Positions 52,462 to 61,051 of a stretch of 64,000 bases of DNA are shown here, one piece after another; position 1 is the stretch's first letter; each line of letters opens with the position of its first letter. The stretch is from DASRLE01 sp963825315 (GTDB taxonomy: Bacteria > Verrucomicrobiota > Verrucomicrobiia > Limisphaerales > Palsa-1400). The stretch spans positions 2,542,001-2,606,000 of the forward strand of contig CAWGST010000001.1 in NCBI GenBank assembly GCA_963825315.1. Direction: 5' to 3'. The notes under the pieces were generated by a model, which did no database searches, was not told the origin of the DNA, and worked only from the letters and a program-made list of their open reading frames with translations. A program made the translations under genes and the position numbers.

Positions 52462-53580
52462 TTACAAGGCGGCGGCGACCAGATCGCCCACTTGAGCGGT
52501 GGTGAATCCCATCTTGCCCGCGGCCAGGCTCTTGATCTTTTCGCGGGTCACCTTGACCACGGCGGTTTCGATGGCTTGCGCGGCGGGGTGTTCGCCCAGG
52601 AAATCGAGCATCATCTGCCCGGCGCAAATCGCCGCCAAAGGATTGATGACGCCCAAGCCGGTGTATTTGGGCGCGCTCCCGCCAATCGGCTCGAACATGC
52701 TCGCGCCTTGCGGGTTGATGTTGCCGCCGGCGGCGATGCCCATCCCGCCCTGCAGCATGGCCCCCAAATCGGTGATGATGTCCCCAAACATGTTGTCGGT
52801 CACGATCACGTCGAACCATTCCGGATTCTTGACAAACCACATGGTTGTCGCGTCCACATGGGCGTAGTCGCGTTTGACGCTGGGAAAGTCTTTTTGACCG
52901 GCTTCGTGGAAGGCGCGTTCCCACAGGTCGAAGGCGAAGGTCAGGACGTTGGTTTTGCCGGACAGGGTGAGTTGGGACTTCTTGCCCGCCGCAATATCTT
53001 CGGGCTTCAATCCCTTCCAGGGTTTGCCCCCGCGCCGTTTCTGGGCCAGGGCGAAGGCAAAGCGCAAACAACGCTCCACGCCGCGGCGGGTGTTGACGCT
53101 TTCCTGGAGGGCGATCTCGTGGGGCGTTCCTTTGAAGACGAATCCGCCCGAACCGGTGTAGAGGCCCTCGTTGTTTTCGCGCACGACGACAAAGTCAATG
53201 TCCTCCGGCTTTTTGTCCTTGAGCGGGCAAAAGCGCTCATCGTAGAGCTTGACCGGCCGCAAATTGATGTATTGCTCCAACTCGAAGCGCAGGCGCAGCA
53301 GGATGCCTTTCTCCAGAATCCCCGGCTTGACCTCGGGATGGCCAATGGCCCCCAGGAGAATCGCCGGGAATTTGCGCAGTTCCCCCACCACGCTGTCGGG
53401 CAGAGGCTCCCTGGTGCGCAAGTAGCGCGCGCCCCCGAGATCGTAGTGGGTATAATTCAGTTTCAGCCCGAATCGGGCGCAGGCGGCGTCGAGGACTTTG
53501 ACGGCCTCGCCAATGACTTCCGGTCCGGTGCCGTCGCCGGCAATGACTGCGATATCGTAGCTTTTCATCTTGGCCGCCAT
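52462..53580 (-). CDS. leuB: 3-isopropylmalate dehydrogenase (isocitrate/isopropylmalate dehydrogenase family)
   Basis: A 372-residue protein (ATG at 53580; 53568 is an alternative). DIAVIAGDGTGPEVIGEAVK, LRFELEQYINLRPVKLY, VVRENNEGLYTGSGG and VTDNMFGDIITDLGAMLQGG are the family's substrate, metal and NAD sites, and GSAPKYTG is the adenine-binding loop. It oxidises 3-isopropylmalate in leucine synthesis. Tartrate- or homoisocitrate-type dehydrogenases have similar sequences, so specificity is inferred. It stands alone here without leuA/C/D. Confidence 0.88.
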   Translation of the reverse strand: MAAKMKSYDIAVIAGDGTGPEVIGEAVKVLDAACARFGLKLNYTHYDLGGARYLRTREPLPDSVVGELRKFPAILLGAIGHPEVKPGILEKGILLRLRFELEQYINLRPVKLYDERFCPLKDKKPEDIDFVVVRENNEGLYTGSGGFVFKGTPHEIALQESVNTRRGVERCLRFAFALAQKRRGGKPWKGLKPEDIAAGKKSQLTLSGKTNVLTFAFDLWERAFHEAGQKDFPSVKRDYAHVDATTMWFVKNPEWFDVIVTDNMFGDIITDLGAMLQGGMGIAAGGNINPQGASMFEPIGGSAPKYTGLGVINPLAAICAGQMMLDFLGEHPAAQAIETAVVKVTREKIKSLAAGKMGFTTAQVGDLVAAAL

Positions 53581-53750
53581 CGAGGCGGGAGGGTGATGCT
53601 AGTCAATTGGCGCAGGCTGGCAATTGAAATCTGCCGATGAGGGGAAGGACGACTCAGCGCCAGTTCGTCGTGAGGCGTCCCCGGCAAATGAAAACACGGC
53701 TTGCCAACCCGTTCCATATCGGTTATACATATCTTGGCTTTGGAATGGGA

Positions 53751-54554
53751 CTACCCGTTCGGCGAATGGCCACTGGGACTACCCGGTGGCCTTTCGTTTT
53801 TCTCAGGAAAGCACTTCAACCCATAGGCATCCGCCCGCCCATCCGGTCCACGCCACAATTTGCCTTCCAAAACCGCCATCGCCCGATTCGGCTGGCCGGG
53901 CCGCAAGACCGAGAGCGCGACAGGCCGCGCCACCATGTCCGCGATTTGCAAACCTTCCGAATTAGCCCTCTTGTCCGTCATCACCAATCGGAAGGGCAAA
54001 GCTTGGCGCAGACCGTTGTTGCCCTCGCAAATCCGGCGGAACTCCAGTTCCAGTTCCGTATCCTCGCGTTTACCTCGTGCCTCCACAATGAAATGGGTGA
54101 TCCTTTCCGCCTGCCCACGCTCGGTAAGCAGTCGGAACACTCGCTCCAAACCAAATTGCAAGGCCAGGTGATATGGGTTGGCCGATTCCGTACCATCCAA
54201 TCGTAATTCGCGTTTGTCTATCACCACCGCCAACAGGGTGAAGGGCGCAGCCTCGATTACGCGGCTCAACGCGTCAAGGAACAGATCGCGCGGCTTGCGG
54301 CTCATCATGGCGAACGCCCCGGCTTTCTTGCGGATGTCGTGTTCGTGGAGTACTACCAAGTCGTGGCCGAACGCAGCCAGCTTCAACCGCCTCACCGCAG
54401 GCGTGACTTCGTCCACGTATGCCGCTTTTGGGAACACGCAAAACGCCAGTGCGAATAGCGGGAAATCCCGGTTGACCGCCGTCAACCCGTGATCACCGCT
54501 CTCATCCACAAAGACGAGGTAGTCACCAAAGGTCATTGGCAGATTGGAACTCAT
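53751..54554 (-). CDS. DUF3800 domain protein
   Basis: A 267-residue protein (ATG at 54554; an in-frame ATG at 54536 gives MTFGDYLVFVDESG). DYLVFVDESGDHG near the start, LLAVVIDKREL in the middle and NSEGLQIADMVARPVA towards the end are the acidic DUF3800 motifs, which suggest an RNase H-like metal-dependent nuclease fold. The family is frequent on mobile and defence islands; its activity is not established. The region around it (DUF433, mazEF remnants) has that character. The last ~25 residues (PEKNERPPGSPSGHSPNG) are disordered. Confidence 0.85.
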   Translation of the reverse strand: MSSNLPMTFGDYLVFVDESGDHGLTAVNRDFPLFALAFCVFPKAAYVDEVTPAVRRLKLAAFGHDLVVLHEHDIRKKAGAFAMMSRKPRDLFLDALSRVIEAAPFTLLAVVIDKRELRLDGTESANPYHLALQFGLERVFRLLTERGQAERITHFIVEARGKREDTELELEFRRICEGNNGLRQALPFRLVMTDKRANSEGLQIADMVARPVALSVLRPGQPNRAMAVLEGKLWRGPDGRADAYGLKCFPEKNERPPGSPSGHSPNG

Positions 54555-54648
54555 GATAATCCGTTATTACACGACTTGGGGTTGACCGACCCAGCTTCTC
54601 CTGATTTGTGCTATTGCCATTTGATTTATAATGGTTGATAATTTCGAT

Positions 54649-54831
54649 ATGGCAAAACCCAAATCTCTTAAGAAGACAGTTCGTTCCGCTGAACAGTTAA
54701 AGTCCCTGATTGATGCCGAACGCGAAACGATGGACAGACTTGAAGGTCACGGAAGCGCGCCAATTGCAGAAGACCAGTGTGGGGCAAGAATAACCTTGCT
54801 CCAAAAGGAGTTAAGGGCTCACATAATATAG
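54649..54831 (+). CDS. Small hypothetical protein
   Basis: A 60-residue protein from the ATG at 54649 (an in-frame ATG at 54631). It is Lys/Glu-rich and helical (AEQLKSLIDAERETMDRLEG), with no family that I recognise. It is divergent from the DUF3800 gene and 70 bp before the mazE remnant. Probable but not certain as a gene. Confidence 0.4.
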   Translation: MAKPKSLKKTVRSAEQLKSLIDAERETMDRLEGHGSAPIAEDQCGARITLLQKELRAHII

Positions 54832-54900
54832 ATTATTAGCCAATCAATCGCACGATTTCCTCCAATGTCCAAATATGATCCCCCTGTAGGTACTGGGTGA

Positions 54901-55143
54901 ATGAAGACAGCAGTTCATAAGCGGGGAAAGAGCCTGGCGGTTCGCATCCCGCGCGCCTTTGCCGCCGAAACCCATCTTCATAACGGGACCAAGATTGATC
55001 TTAAGCTGCAATCTGGCCGGCTGGTCATCACTTAGCGGAATAAGAAACGCCATGATTTGCGTTCCCTTCTCGCGCAAGTTCGCAAATCCAACCGGCACGC
55101 AGAAATGGACTGGGGTGGCCCGGTCGGCGGAGAAGCCTGGTGA
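54901..55143 (+). pseudogene. mazE: MazE/AbrB-type antitoxin gene with a nonsense codon
   Basis: The frame reads MKTAVHKRGKSLAVRIPRAF, then HNGTKIDLKLQSGRLVIT, a typical AbrB-fold MazE N-terminus. It is then cut by TAG at 55033-55035. The same frame continues RNKKRHDLRSLLAQVRKSNR and MDWGGPVGGEAW to a TGA at 55141-55143, which is the usual MazF-binding tail of this family. The full 80-residue antitoxin is therefore interrupted by one stop. A truncated 44-residue product with the DNA-binding half could still be made. Confidence 0.8.
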
Positions 55144-55165
55144 AGCCGGGTTACATTCCCAAACT
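55140..55165 (+). pseudogene. mazF: 5' stub of a mazF toxin gene
   Basis: GTG at 55140 overlaps the mazE stop (GTGA) and begins MKPGYIPK, the usual opening of MazF partners. After about eight codons the sequence is that of the 3' end of the convergent DUF1080-like gene. The toxin has been deleted. Confidence 0.65.
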
Positions 55166-55174
55166 CCGTGGCTT

Positions 55175-55801
55175 TTACGGCCCCTCGGTATTCCACCAGA
55201 AATCGTCGAACAAAGTCACGCTGTCGGCTTTGGTCCAGACCCCGACCGCGCCGGGGTTTTTGAATGTCTCGTCGTCCCATTGCAACGCCGGCTGCCCGTC
55301 ATACGTGACCTCGAAATGCGGCCCGTGAAAATCCACCCGCAACGCATGCCATTGATTGGACGCCACCTTCATGGCTTTGCGCCCGCACTCTTTCCGCACC
55401 CCGTTGATCGTGTGGTAGATGGTGACGTTGTCTTCGAGGGCATTGGCGCGCGCGACGTAATAATTGTTGGCGTCCTGCCAGCGCCAAATCAGGCCGCCAG
55501 CCTGGTCTTCCTTGCCGGAAAGCGGTTTGAATTTCACTTCGACGGCGCCATCCTGAACCAGAAGGTTTGTCTGCGCGCACCAACAGAATTTGGCCGCGCC
55601 CGATTGCTTGAGCGCGTGGTGGCGCGGCGACGGCGCGGTGGCCTCCTCCACCACCGCCCAGTGCGCCTCCCCCTTGCCCGTGACGCCGCCGATCCAGCCG
55701 GCGGGCAATTCTCCCGGTTTAACGGCGTCAAAATCAGCCGTCCCCGCAAAAAGAGGGCTTGCGCAAAACATCGTTGTAACAATAAGCGCCAGGGATTTCA
55801 T
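55175..55801 (-). CDS. Secreted DUF1080-like (concanavalin A-fold) protein
   Basis: A 208-residue protein from the ATG at 55801, overlapping the upstream stop as ATGA. The signal peptide is KSLALIVTTMFCASPLFAG. FDAVKPGELPAGWIGGVTGKG, WRWQDANNYYVARANALEDN and RVDFHGPHFEVTYDGQPALQ correspond to the beta-jellyroll of the DUF1080/LamG-like family. Such proteins are abundant in Planctomycetes and Verrucomicrobiota, and some relatives are 3-keto-disaccharide hydrolases. It is co-transcribed with the coiled-coil protein gene. Confidence 0.83.
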   Translation of the reverse strand: MKSLALIVTTMFCASPLFAGTADFDAVKPGELPAGWIGGVTGKGEAHWAVVEEATAPSPRHHALKQSGAAKFCWCAQTNLLVQDGAVEVKFKPLSGKEDQAGGLIWRWQDANNYYVARANALEDNVTIYHTINGVRKECGRKAMKVASNQWHALRVDFHGPHFEVTYDGQPALQWDDETFKNPGAVGVWTKADSVTLFDDFWWNTEGP

Positions 55802-57939
55802 TTTTGCCTGGCCCACGTCATTGGAGCTTCCTTCCTGCCGGTGGCCAGGATATTGCCCTTTTCATCCAGCATTTGAATCTCGAGGGTGTCCGCCTTGAAG
55901 ACGTCCGGAGATTTCCCATCGGGCGGCACGGAGATTTTAACCAGTTGCATGCCGGGGCCGGATTTAAGCGAAACGTCATTGCTGGCAAACCAGTCGGCGG
56001 TGGATGGATTGGACGAGTCAAAAACGCGCAGATGGAGTCTGCCGCCATCGGCCGGCAGATTATATTTGACTATCACATAGCCGCCAAACAGGTCATTTTG
56101 TTTGAAACTCTCGATTTGCACGGTGCTTTGGGGCGCGGCGGCCGCGGCCGGGGCCGCTTTGGCTCCCCCGGGCACATGCCAGAGCAGGACCATTGTTCCC
56201 TGAAAGATGTAGGATTTTACACCGGAGGCGCCGACCAGATACACCCAAATTTTATCCGTGGGCAAAGTGGCCCGCCGGAAAGCGTCCGCCGCCGCAGCGC
56301 CCAATTTGACCGGAAAGAGGATGGAATTATGGCTGCCGCGGCCAACGTCCATGACCGGGCTGGAAAAATATCCCGAAACCGAAGGGTCATCGGTGCTGAC
56401 CATGTCCACTCCCATCTTTGGCCTCCCGTCTTCCTTCGAGAAATCATAATCGACACTGATGGTCATTTCAGAACGGTCCAAACTGCGGCTGAAGATATCG
56501 ACATTGCTGACTTTGGTTCGGAATTTTGAAGCCAAAACGAAGGAAGGTGTCGTGGCTCCCAGCGGCGGTTGTGAAACGCGGGCTTTGGTTTCGGCTTCGG
56601 CTTTGGCCCTGGCTTCGGCTGCCAGCCGTTCCTGTTCTGCCTTCAGGCGGGCAGCCTCGAGGGCTTGGGCTGCGGCCGTGGCTTTTGCTTCCGCCGCCAA
56701 CCTTTCCTGTTCAGCTTTTAAGCGGGCTTCTTCGAGAGCTTTGGCTTCGGCATCAGCTTTGGCCTTGGCTTCCGCCGTCAATCTTTCTTGTTCGGCCTTC
56801 AAGTGAGCTTCATCGCGGGCTTTGGCTTCGACATCAGCTTTGGCCTTGGCATCCGCCGCCAGTCTTTCTTGCTCGCCTTTTAACCGGGCTTCTGCAACGG
56901 CTTTGGCTTCGGCTTCAGCCTTGGCCTTGGCTTCCGTCACCAGTTTTTCCTGTTCGGCCTTTATCCGAGCTTGTTCGGCGGCTTTGGCTTCGGCTTCAGC
57001 CTTGGCCTTGGCATCCGCCGCCAATCTTTCCTGCTCGGCTTGTAACCGGGCTTCTTCGCGGGCTTTGACTTCGGCTTCGGCTTTTGCCTTGGCTGCCGCC
57101 GCCAGCCTTTCCTGCTCGGCTTTTAACCGGGCTTCTTCAAGGGCTGCGGCTGCGGCCTTGGCTTTCGCCTCCGCCGCCTGTTCTTCCTGTTCGGCTTTTA
57201 AGCGGGCTTCTTCGAGGGCTTTGGCTTCGGCCTCGGCCTTGGCCTTGGCTTCGACCGCCAGTTTTTCCTGCTCGGCCTTTAAGCGCGCCTCTTCGGCGGC
57301 TGTGGCTTCAGCTTCGGCCTTGGCCTTGGCTTCGACTGCCAGCTTTTCCTGTTCGGCTTTCAAGCGGGCTTCCTCGCGGGTTTTGGCCTCGGCATCCAGT
57401 TTGGCTTTTTCTTCCTCGATGCGTTTGGCTTCAGCGCCTTCCCTTGCGCGAGCTTCTTCGGCGGTTTCGGCCCGCTGGCCGCTGGGGCTGCCCCACTTAA
57501 TGGTCCTGCTAAAAATGTTTTGGGCGATCACACTGCCGCCGCTGTCGGTGAGCATCATGATCCGAACCCGGTCCGTGGTCAGTTCCTTGGGCGCGCCGGG
57601 TTCGTCATTGAAAAACTTGACCTTGATGGAAATTGTCCCGTGCCCGGTGGGGATGGTCACCGGGTCCGCTCCGAACCAACTGGAGACTTTCTGTTGACTC
57701 TTGTTGGCGATGACCGGGAAAAGCCGCGCCGACGATCCGCTGGCGCCGTTGTATGAGTACTCCATCGTCAACGTCACTTCCGAGCCGTCGGCCGATTGGT
57801 TGAGAACGCGGAGATTCCGGATATCGTTGCCGCCGAACGTCCCCTGGTTTTGCATCGGGACTAAAATCTGTGCGGGGAGGAGAACCACCCCGAACTGGAG
57901 CGCGAGTAACCCAATATGCCGGCTTTTAAGCAATTTCAT
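55798..57939 (-). CDS. Secreted protein with a long Ala/Glu/Lys coiled-coil repeat
   Basis: A 713-residue protein from the ATG at 57939 (the frame runs up to 58005). The signal peptide is KLLKSRHIGLLALQFGVVLL. It has an N-terminal beta-domain (~25-150), then about ten repeats of a 25- or 27-residue unit (~188-460) such as EEARLKAEQERLAAEAKAKA, a TolA-like single helix or coiled coil. Two C-terminal beta-domains follow (~470-590 and ~610-710: VQIESFKQNDLFGGYVIVKY). The beta-domains resemble each other (IRNLRVLNQSADGSEVTLTM, VSNVDIFSRSLDRSEMTISV), pointing to internal duplication. The helix may span the periplasm. The function is unknown. Confidence 0.82.
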   Translation of the reverse strand: MKLLKSRHIGLLALQFGVVLLPAQILVPMQNQGTFGGNDIRNLRVLNQSADGSEVTLTMEYSYNGASGSSARLFPVIANKSQQKVSSWFGADPVTIPTGHGTISIKVKFFNDEPGAPKELTTDRVRIMMLTDSGGSVIAQNIFSRTIKWGSPSGQRAETAEEARAREGAEAKRIEEEKAKLDAEAKTREEARLKAEQEKLAVEAKAKAEAEATAAEEARLKAEQEKLAVEAKAKAEAEAKALEEARLKAEQEEQAAEAKAKAAAAALEEARLKAEQERLAAAAKAKAEAEVKAREEARLQAEQERLAADAKAKAEAEAKAAEQARIKAEQEKLVTEAKAKAEAEAKAVAEARLKGEQERLAADAKAKADVEAKARDEAHLKAEQERLTAEAKAKADAEAKALEEARLKAEQERLAAEAKATAAAQALEAARLKAEQERLAAEARAKAEAETKARVSQPPLGATTPSFVLASKFRTKVSNVDIFSRSLDRSEMTISVDYDFSKEDGRPKMGVDMVSTDDPSVSGYFSSPVMDVGRGSHNSILFPVKLGAAAADAFRRATLPTDKIWVYLVGASGVKSYIFQGTMVLLWHVPGGAKAAPAAAAAPQSTVQIESFKQNDLFGGYVIVKYNLPADGGRLHLRVFDSSNPSTADWFASNDVSLKSGPGMQLVKISVPPDGKSPDVFKADTLEIQMLDEKGNILATGRKEAPMTWARQK
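56566..57378 (-). repeat. 81-bp in-frame tandem repeat
   Basis: About ten degenerate units of 81 bp (two are 75 bp) encode the 27/25-residue helix repeat. Adjacent units differ mostly by silent or conservative changes. Unit number is likely to vary between strains. Confidence 0.85.
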
Positions 57940-58108
57940 GCGCGGTCGGTTAACGTGACGCGGCGAGTATAGACAGACGACCGCCCGTGTCAAGCTGTCA
58001 GTCATTTCAATGGGTTGGTCTATGAGTATCCAGACGCTTTTCCGGTGAAATGGCGCCGCTGGCGCAAACCGGGAAACAATGGCATATCGAACTGTTTTTC
58101 AAGCTGCT

Positions 58109-59110
58109 CTATTGGGGACTTGGCAGCGAAACAGGGAGTTTCATTATTTCGATTACGTCGGCCCAGAGGCGATCCGCACTAGCAATCTTGACGATGCCTC
58201 CGACTTGAATGCCCTTAATTCCTGTGTAAGCGTTCGTGAATTCGTAATCCTTGAGCCAAAGATGATTTTCGAACGTGTTTGAGATGCAATCTTGAAGCTC
58301 ATGGGACAAGTCGGATCGCCAGCCAAAAGAAATGGCGGGGAAGGAATGGGTCAGGAGCGGATTGACCCCATCACCGCTTAAGTAGATCTCTTGCACGCGG
58401 TCCCACTTGCCGGAGACTCTCAGAACATCGTCTGCGACACACGCGGCCAAAATCTCGCCAGAGACAACCTTTTCGATCAAATCGTCCTGGTGGTTGCATG
58501 GCGTTGTATTCCATTTATGGCGCCCATCCGTCATAACCAACATCGGTATTCGGTAACTGGACAGCGAAGATGGCGCCCCGACGCCAAATTGCAGATTGGC
58601 ATGGCTGTCCAGGACAATGGCAAGCTGTGTTAAGTTTGAGCATGCGGCAACAAATTGAGAGAATTGGGGACTGCGTGTAACTATGAATATTGGCCGATAC
58701 ATCAGCGGTTGGTTATTGGGATCGGAAAGCACAAACGATGTCTGATAATGATAACGTGAGGGGTTTAGGAGAGCCGTGGCGGTGTTTCCACAACTTAAGG
58801 CAAATATCTGCTGAGTCGCTCCGGACGCAAGGACGGAAAGTTGGTGGCTTGTGGTTTTGAATCCCTCATTAACTCTAACCTGTATTCGTTTGCTCGGAAT
58901 TTCCTTGTCCAGTTTCGCTTGGAGATCCCACGTGAAATTCTTCCAAGCGAGCGCGTAATCACCTTGATCGCCGTCTATGACAGGGGATATGACAAGAGAG
59001 TCGTCAGTAACTGGCCTTTGAGCGCCAAGGTGATTTACCCCTGTAAAAAGCCCGATTCCAAACAGGAGCACCCATACTGGGACTGGGACCCGCGGTTTAA
59101 CAGTCATCAT
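58109..59110 (-). CDS. Secreted protein, possibly PhnD-like substrate-binding
   Basis: A 333-residue protein with a signal peptide (VWVLLFGIGLFTGVNHLG). The middle segments YRPIFIVTRSPQFSQFVAAC, LQFGVGAPSSLSSYRIPMLV, VSGEILAACVADDVLRVSG and VNPLLTHSFPAI follow the order seen in PhnD/phosphonate-type periplasmic binding proteins (a subsite around 'SSLSSY', then a 'D.a.v' strand, then 'P..' and a late helix). The similarity is weak. No ABC permease or ATPase is nearby. The N-terminal ~120 residues match nothing that I know. It has lower GC than its neighbours. Confidence 0.6.
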   Translation of the reverse strand: MMTVKPRVPVPVWVLLFGIGLFTGVNHLGAQRPVTDDSLVISPVIDGDQGDYALAWKNFTWDLQAKLDKEIPSKRIQVRVNEGFKTTSHQLSVLASGATQQIFALSCGNTATALLNPSRYHYQTSFVLSDPNNQPLMYRPIFIVTRSPQFSQFVAACSNLTQLAIVLDSHANLQFGVGAPSSLSSYRIPMLVMTDGRHKWNTTPCNHQDDLIEKVVSGEILAACVADDVLRVSGKWDRVQEIYLSGDGVNPLLTHSFPAISFGWRSDLSHELQDCISNTFENHLWLKDYEFTNAYTGIKGIQVGGIVKIASADRLWADVIEIMKLPVSLPSPQ

Positions 59111-59607
59111 TGTTTATCAGTATGGACGCCTCAACGACCCTGTCAATTTCGAAAGTCTCTTGGATGTTTTCCACGCCTGATTGTCAGGCGCGTCTTTCAC
59201 CAGATTATCGGGCGGCGCTGGCGCAAGATTGTCCGGCGCTGCCAGCACGCCGCTGCCACTTGGTTCAATGTGACAGGGCCAGGGAAAAGGCCAAAGGCTG
59301 ATCCACCGTCGCTTCGCTATGGCGCGACAAGGGGCTGTCTGTCAATCTTGCGATTTCCTGCCATTCTTCGCGGCAAATCAGTGGTTCGATTCTGCACCAC
59401 CGTGTTTGGAACCAAGGTAAAGCATTTGTTCCTCCTGTTTTTGTTTTGGTCAATTCCGCCCCCGCATAATTTCTGCTTTCCCAATTTCAGCTTTATTTGT
59501 AAATACTAAGTTCAGGGTTGTTTTGCAACTGCCTTGCTGACAACATGTTGTGATTATTCAAAATGTCGAAAATTTCACAGTTTGTTGACAGGGCGGATTT
59601 CTCTTGA
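59111..59607. other. Intergenic stretch without a supported gene
   Basis: About 500 bp upstream of the PhnD-like gene. Open frames here lack domains. I see only short GC-rich inverted phrases (GGCGCTGGCGC near 59213) and no repeat copy. Confidence 0.5.
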
Positions 59608-59642
59608 GAAAATCAAAATCAACCCCGAAAGCTTTCGGGGTT
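59608..59642 (-). terminator. Rho-independent terminator of the ssnA operon
   Basis: CCCCGAAAGCTTTCGGGG (59623-59640) is a perfect palindrome. On the minus strand it is followed by TTGATTTTGATTTTC. It lies about 70 bases after the ssnA-like stop. Confidence 0.65.
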
Positions 59643-59708
59643 CGGGGTTGCAAACTGAAAGGCAAATTCTCCGATGTTCGCAAGGCGATTTGACTAACAG
59701 CGTTTTAG

Positions 59709-61040
59709 TTACAACCGTTTCCATAAATCCCCTGCCAGCTCGCGGGCGCGCGCGTTCACGCGCTCCTCGTCCAGGTTCAGTTCAAGCCTTTTGTTCTCCA
59801 TCAACACCCTGCCGCCGACGATGGTCGAGTCCACCGCGCTTTGGGAAAGGCCGAAGACCAGATGGCCGAACAGGTTTGTTTCATCCAGCGGCGTCGGGGG
59901 CGTGTAATCAAAAATCACCACGTCGCCGGCCCAACCTTCGCGGATTTCCCCAAAGCGCAGGCCGAAAATTCGCCCGGCGATGATGGGGTTGTTGACAAAC
60001 AGGGCGGCCACAACTTCGGAAAAGCCCGCCGACGGATTCCCCGCCCGAAGGTGTTGGGCCCAAAGCGCGGCGCGCAGTTCTTCCAGCATGTTCGCCGTCA
60101 TGGCATCGGTGCCCAGTCCAAGAAGGACGTTGCGCCGGCTCATCCCGATGACGTCCGCCACGCCCACGGCGTTGTTCATGTTCGATTGCGGGTTATGCAC
60201 CACTGCCGTCTGCGTTTCCGCCAGCAAATCCATTTCCTTCCGGTTGACATGCACGCAATGCGCGGCGATGGACCGGCGGCCCAGGATGTCGAACTGTTTC
60301 AAGCGTTCGACGACCCTCATGCAGGACGCGCGTCGCGCCGCCGCCTGGTCGCTCTCCGCCTCCGCAACGTGAATATGAAAGCCGGTGCGCAACTCGTGAC
60401 CCAGACTGGCTGCCTTCTCCAATGAGGCATCCGACAACGTGAAAGAAGCATGCAGGCCAAAGAGCGCCTTCAAATGGGCGTCCTCCCGCTGCTGACAGCG
60501 GCGTATGAACAGAACATTCTCTGCCAGGCCTTCTTTCGTGCTCCGCGCGCCGTCGCGATCGGACAATTCATAACAGAGACACGCCCGCAAACCGGTTTCT
60601 TTCACCGCCCGCTCGATGGCGCCCAGCGAGCCGGCGATGGCCCGCGGACTGGCATGATGATCCAGGATGGTTGTCGTGCCATGGCGGATGGCATCGAGCA
60701 GGGCAATCAGCGCGCTGTAATAACAATCTTCCGTCGTCAGCGCCGAATCGAGCCGCCACCAGAGGTTCCTGAGCACGCCGGTGAAATTTTTGGCCGGCTT
60801 CGCTTTGGTCAAACCGCGCGCGAACGTGCTGTAAAAATGGTTGTGCGCGTTGATCAGGCCCGGCATCACCATTTTGCCCGCGGCGTTCAGACGCCGGCCC
60901 GCAAAGCGGCCGAACCGGTTCTTCGCCGCCACCCGCGTAATAAGGCCATTTTCAATCAGCACCGAGCAGTTGCGCCGGACGGACGGCTTTCCGCCGGTGG
61001 AGAGGACTGTTCCGTTTTCGATGAGCAATGGGCCTGGCAT
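59709..61040 (-). CDS. ssnA: SsnA-type amidohydrolase
   Basis: A 443-residue protein from the ATG at 61040; the frame extends further upstream over the preceding gene. LINAHNHFYSTFARG gives the HxH metal site. GTTTILDHHASP, HIHVAEAE, IAAHCVHVN and LGLGTDAMTANMLEELRAA carry the remaining His/Asp ligands of the amidohydrolase superfamily. It resembles SsnA, a putative deaminase or hydrolase of cyclic purine-type compounds that is encoded beside YgfK-like flavoproteins in other bacteria. It starts 11 bases after the flavoprotein stop, so it is co-transcribed. The substrate is inferred, not shown. Confidence 0.88.
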   Translation of the reverse strand: MPGPLLIENGTVLSTGGKPSVRRNCSVLIENGLITRVAAKNRFGRFAGRRLNAAGKMVMPGLINAHNHFYSTFARGLTKAKPAKNFTGVLRNLWWRLDSALTTEDCYYSALIALLDAIRHGTTTILDHHASPRAIAGSLGAIERAVKETGLRACLCYELSDRDGARSTKEGLAENVLFIRRCQQREDAHLKALFGLHASFTLSDASLEKAASLGHELRTGFHIHVAEAESDQAAARRASCMRVVERLKQFDILGRRSIAAHCVHVNRKEMDLLAETQTAVVHNPQSNMNNAVGVADVIGMSRRNVLLGLGTDAMTANMLEELRAALWAQHLRAGNPSAGFSEVVAALFVNNPIIAGRIFGLRFGEIREGWAGDVVIFDYTPPTPLDETNLFGHLVFGLSQSAVDSTIVGGRVLMENKRLELNLDEERVNARARELAGDLWKRL

Positions 61041-61051
61041 GACAAATGGGT

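Noticed and set aside
56566..57378. Possible CRISPR-like periodic array
   Set aside because: The periodicity is 81 bp with no unique spacers and is in frame with a coiled-coil protein: a coding tandem repeat.
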